7,107 bases of DNA from Candidatus Bathyarchaeota archaeon (GTDB lineage Archaea > Thermoproteota > Bathyarchaeia > TCS64), in the NCBI GenBank assembly GCA_014729945.1, contig WJJC01000073.1, positions 1 to 7,107 of the forward strand, in the 5' to 3' direction. Below are positions 6,254 to 7,107 of the stretch, piece by piece. Both the position numbers and the translations under genes were made by a program. Each line of letters opens with the position of its first letter. Position 1 is the first letter of the stretch. The notes beneath the pieces were generated by a model. It saw only the letters and a list, made by a program, of their open reading frames with translations, did not search any database and was not told the origin of the DNA.

Positions 6254-7107
6254 ATGACAAACGACGAGATAATTGAGGTCGCTAAAAAATACGCAGCCCA
6301 TAACGCATCAGAACATGAGGGAGTAGCACAGTCAGGTTCAGTAATAGGTAAGGTCTTAGCCGAGCATCCTAAACTCAAAAATCGTGTAAAAGAAATTATC
6401 CCCTTAATTAACAAGACCGTTAGACAAGTTAACACATGGACACAGGAACAGCAGACCATTTATGTAACTGAAAACTATCCTGAACTGTTAGAAACAGAAA
6501 AAATTGTGGAAGAACCAAAAACTCTGCCTCCCTTGGAAAACGTTGAGGAATGGCCTATGGTTAAAACACGGTTTGCGCCAAATCCAGATGGCGCCCTACA
6601 TCTTGGCTCAGCAGAGCCCATAGTGTTTTGCGATGAATACGCAAAGATGTATGATGGGCATTTCATTCTAAGATACGAGGATACTAGCGCAGAGGTAAAA
6701 CCACCGATCTTGGAAATGTATGATGCTATACTAGAAGACCTTCATTGGTTAGGTGTCAAAGTAGACGAGAAATACATCCAATCTGATCGTATTGAGATCT
6801 ACTATGAATACGCCGAGAAAATTCTCCGTGAAGGTAATGCATATGTTTGTGATTGCGATGTTGATAAATTCAGAGAATTATACATGGATAAAAAACCATG
6901 TCCATGCAGAGACCTTCCCCCCCATGAACAACTAAGGAGATGGGAAATGATGCTCGACGGTAGATATGAGCAGGGAGACGCTGTAGTAAGAATAAAAACA
7001 GACATTGAGCACCCTAACCCTGCAGTGAGGGATTGGCCGGCACTACGAATTAGTGAGGCTTGGCACCCGCGAAAAGGGAACAAGTACAGAGTATGGCCTT
7101 TGTATAA
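6254..7107 (+). CDS. gltX: Glutamyl-tRNA synthetase, archaeal type, 5' part (runs off window)
   Basis: An open frame of 284 codons with no stop before the window end, about half of the usual archaeal length of roughly 550-580 residues. The enzyme charges tRNA-Glu, and in archaea often serves with GatDE for tRNA-Gln. An N-terminal archaeal helical extension spans about residues 1-95 (KKYAAHNASEHEG, VIGKVLAEHP, VRQVN). The class I catalytic domain then begins: KTRFAPNPDGALHLGS (104-119, HIGH equivalent HLGS at 116-119) and GHFILRYEDTS (135-145). A Cys pattern follows (Cys199, Cys201, Cys216, Cys218; VCDC and CPCRD), and it could bind zinc. Next come AVVRIKTD (243-250), HPNPAVRDWPALRI (253-266) and KYRVWPLY (277-284). 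SAEPIVF after HLGS and EDTSAE deviate from the common NARAAIL and EDTDP. The KMSKS loop is beyond the window. The ATG at 6254 retains the full N-terminal domain; a TTG at 6248 is an in-frame alternative. Confidence 0.93.
   Translation, partial: MTNDEIIEVAKKYAAHNASEHEGVAQSGSVIGKVLAEHPKLKNRVKEIIPLINKTVRQVNTWTQEQQTIYVTENYPELLETEKIVEEPKTLPPLENVEEWPMVKTRFAPNPDGALHLGSAEPIVFCDEYAKMYDGHFILRYEDTSAEVKPPILEMYDAILEDLHWLGVKVDEKYIQSDRIEIYYEYAEKILREGNAYVCDCDVDKFRELYMDKKPCPCRDLPPHEQLRRWEMMLDGRYEQGDAVVRIKTDIEHPNPAVRDWPALRISEAWHPRKGNKYRVWPLY

Overview
This window is a compact, all-plus-strand piece of an archaeal chromosome. Archaeal origin is supported by an RpoN (Rpb10-type) RNA polymerase subunit, an archaeal-type S2 ribosomal protein, an archaeal-type glutamyl-tRNA synthetase, and a run of archaeal isoprenoid genes that includes isopentenyl phosphate kinase. 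The base composition is moderately AT-rich, with frequent AGA, ATA and CTA codons. The exact phylum cannot be fixed from sequence alone. Overall protein character would fit an Asgard (Thorarchaeota-like) or another uncultivated lineage, but that is a weak impression, not a result.

Layout. Positions 1-478 hold the C-terminal part of a protein with a caspase-like (clan CD-like) His/Cys pattern. Its reading frame is broken near 213-224, where a five-A run appears to lack one base. Positions 479-598 are intergenic and hold a T-rich tract that could be a terminator or a weak TATA box, and presumably the promoter of the following operon. Positions 599-5160 form a very tight cluster: rpoN, rps2, a MEMO-family gene, mevalonate kinase, isopentenyl phosphate kinase and type 2 IPP isomerase. 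Gaps there are 3-10 bases and one junction overlaps. After 37-base and 51-base gaps come a GGPP/FPP-type prenyl synthase (5198-6202) and the 5' part of gltX (6254 to the window end).

How the genes work together. Mevalonate kinase makes 5-phosphomevalonate. IPK makes isopentenyl diphosphate from isopentenyl phosphate, Idi2 interconverts IPP and DMAPP, and the prenyl synthase condenses them, probably to the C20 diphosphate used for archaeal ether lipids. The presence of IPK suggests an archaeal alternative mevalonate route, with its middle steps encoded elsewhere. RpoN, S2 and GluRS tie this lipid block to transcription and translation, an arrangement known in outline from many archaea. The strongest Shine-Dalgarno sequence lies before rps2. 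The prenyl synthase and gltX have none and may be leaderless or nearly so.

I found no RNA genes, mobile elements, CRISPR arrays or long repeats. The core operon is ordinary archaeal housekeeping. The items most worth a second look are the broken caspase-like gene, the MEMO gene inside the lipid operon, and the altered signature motifs of the GluRS.
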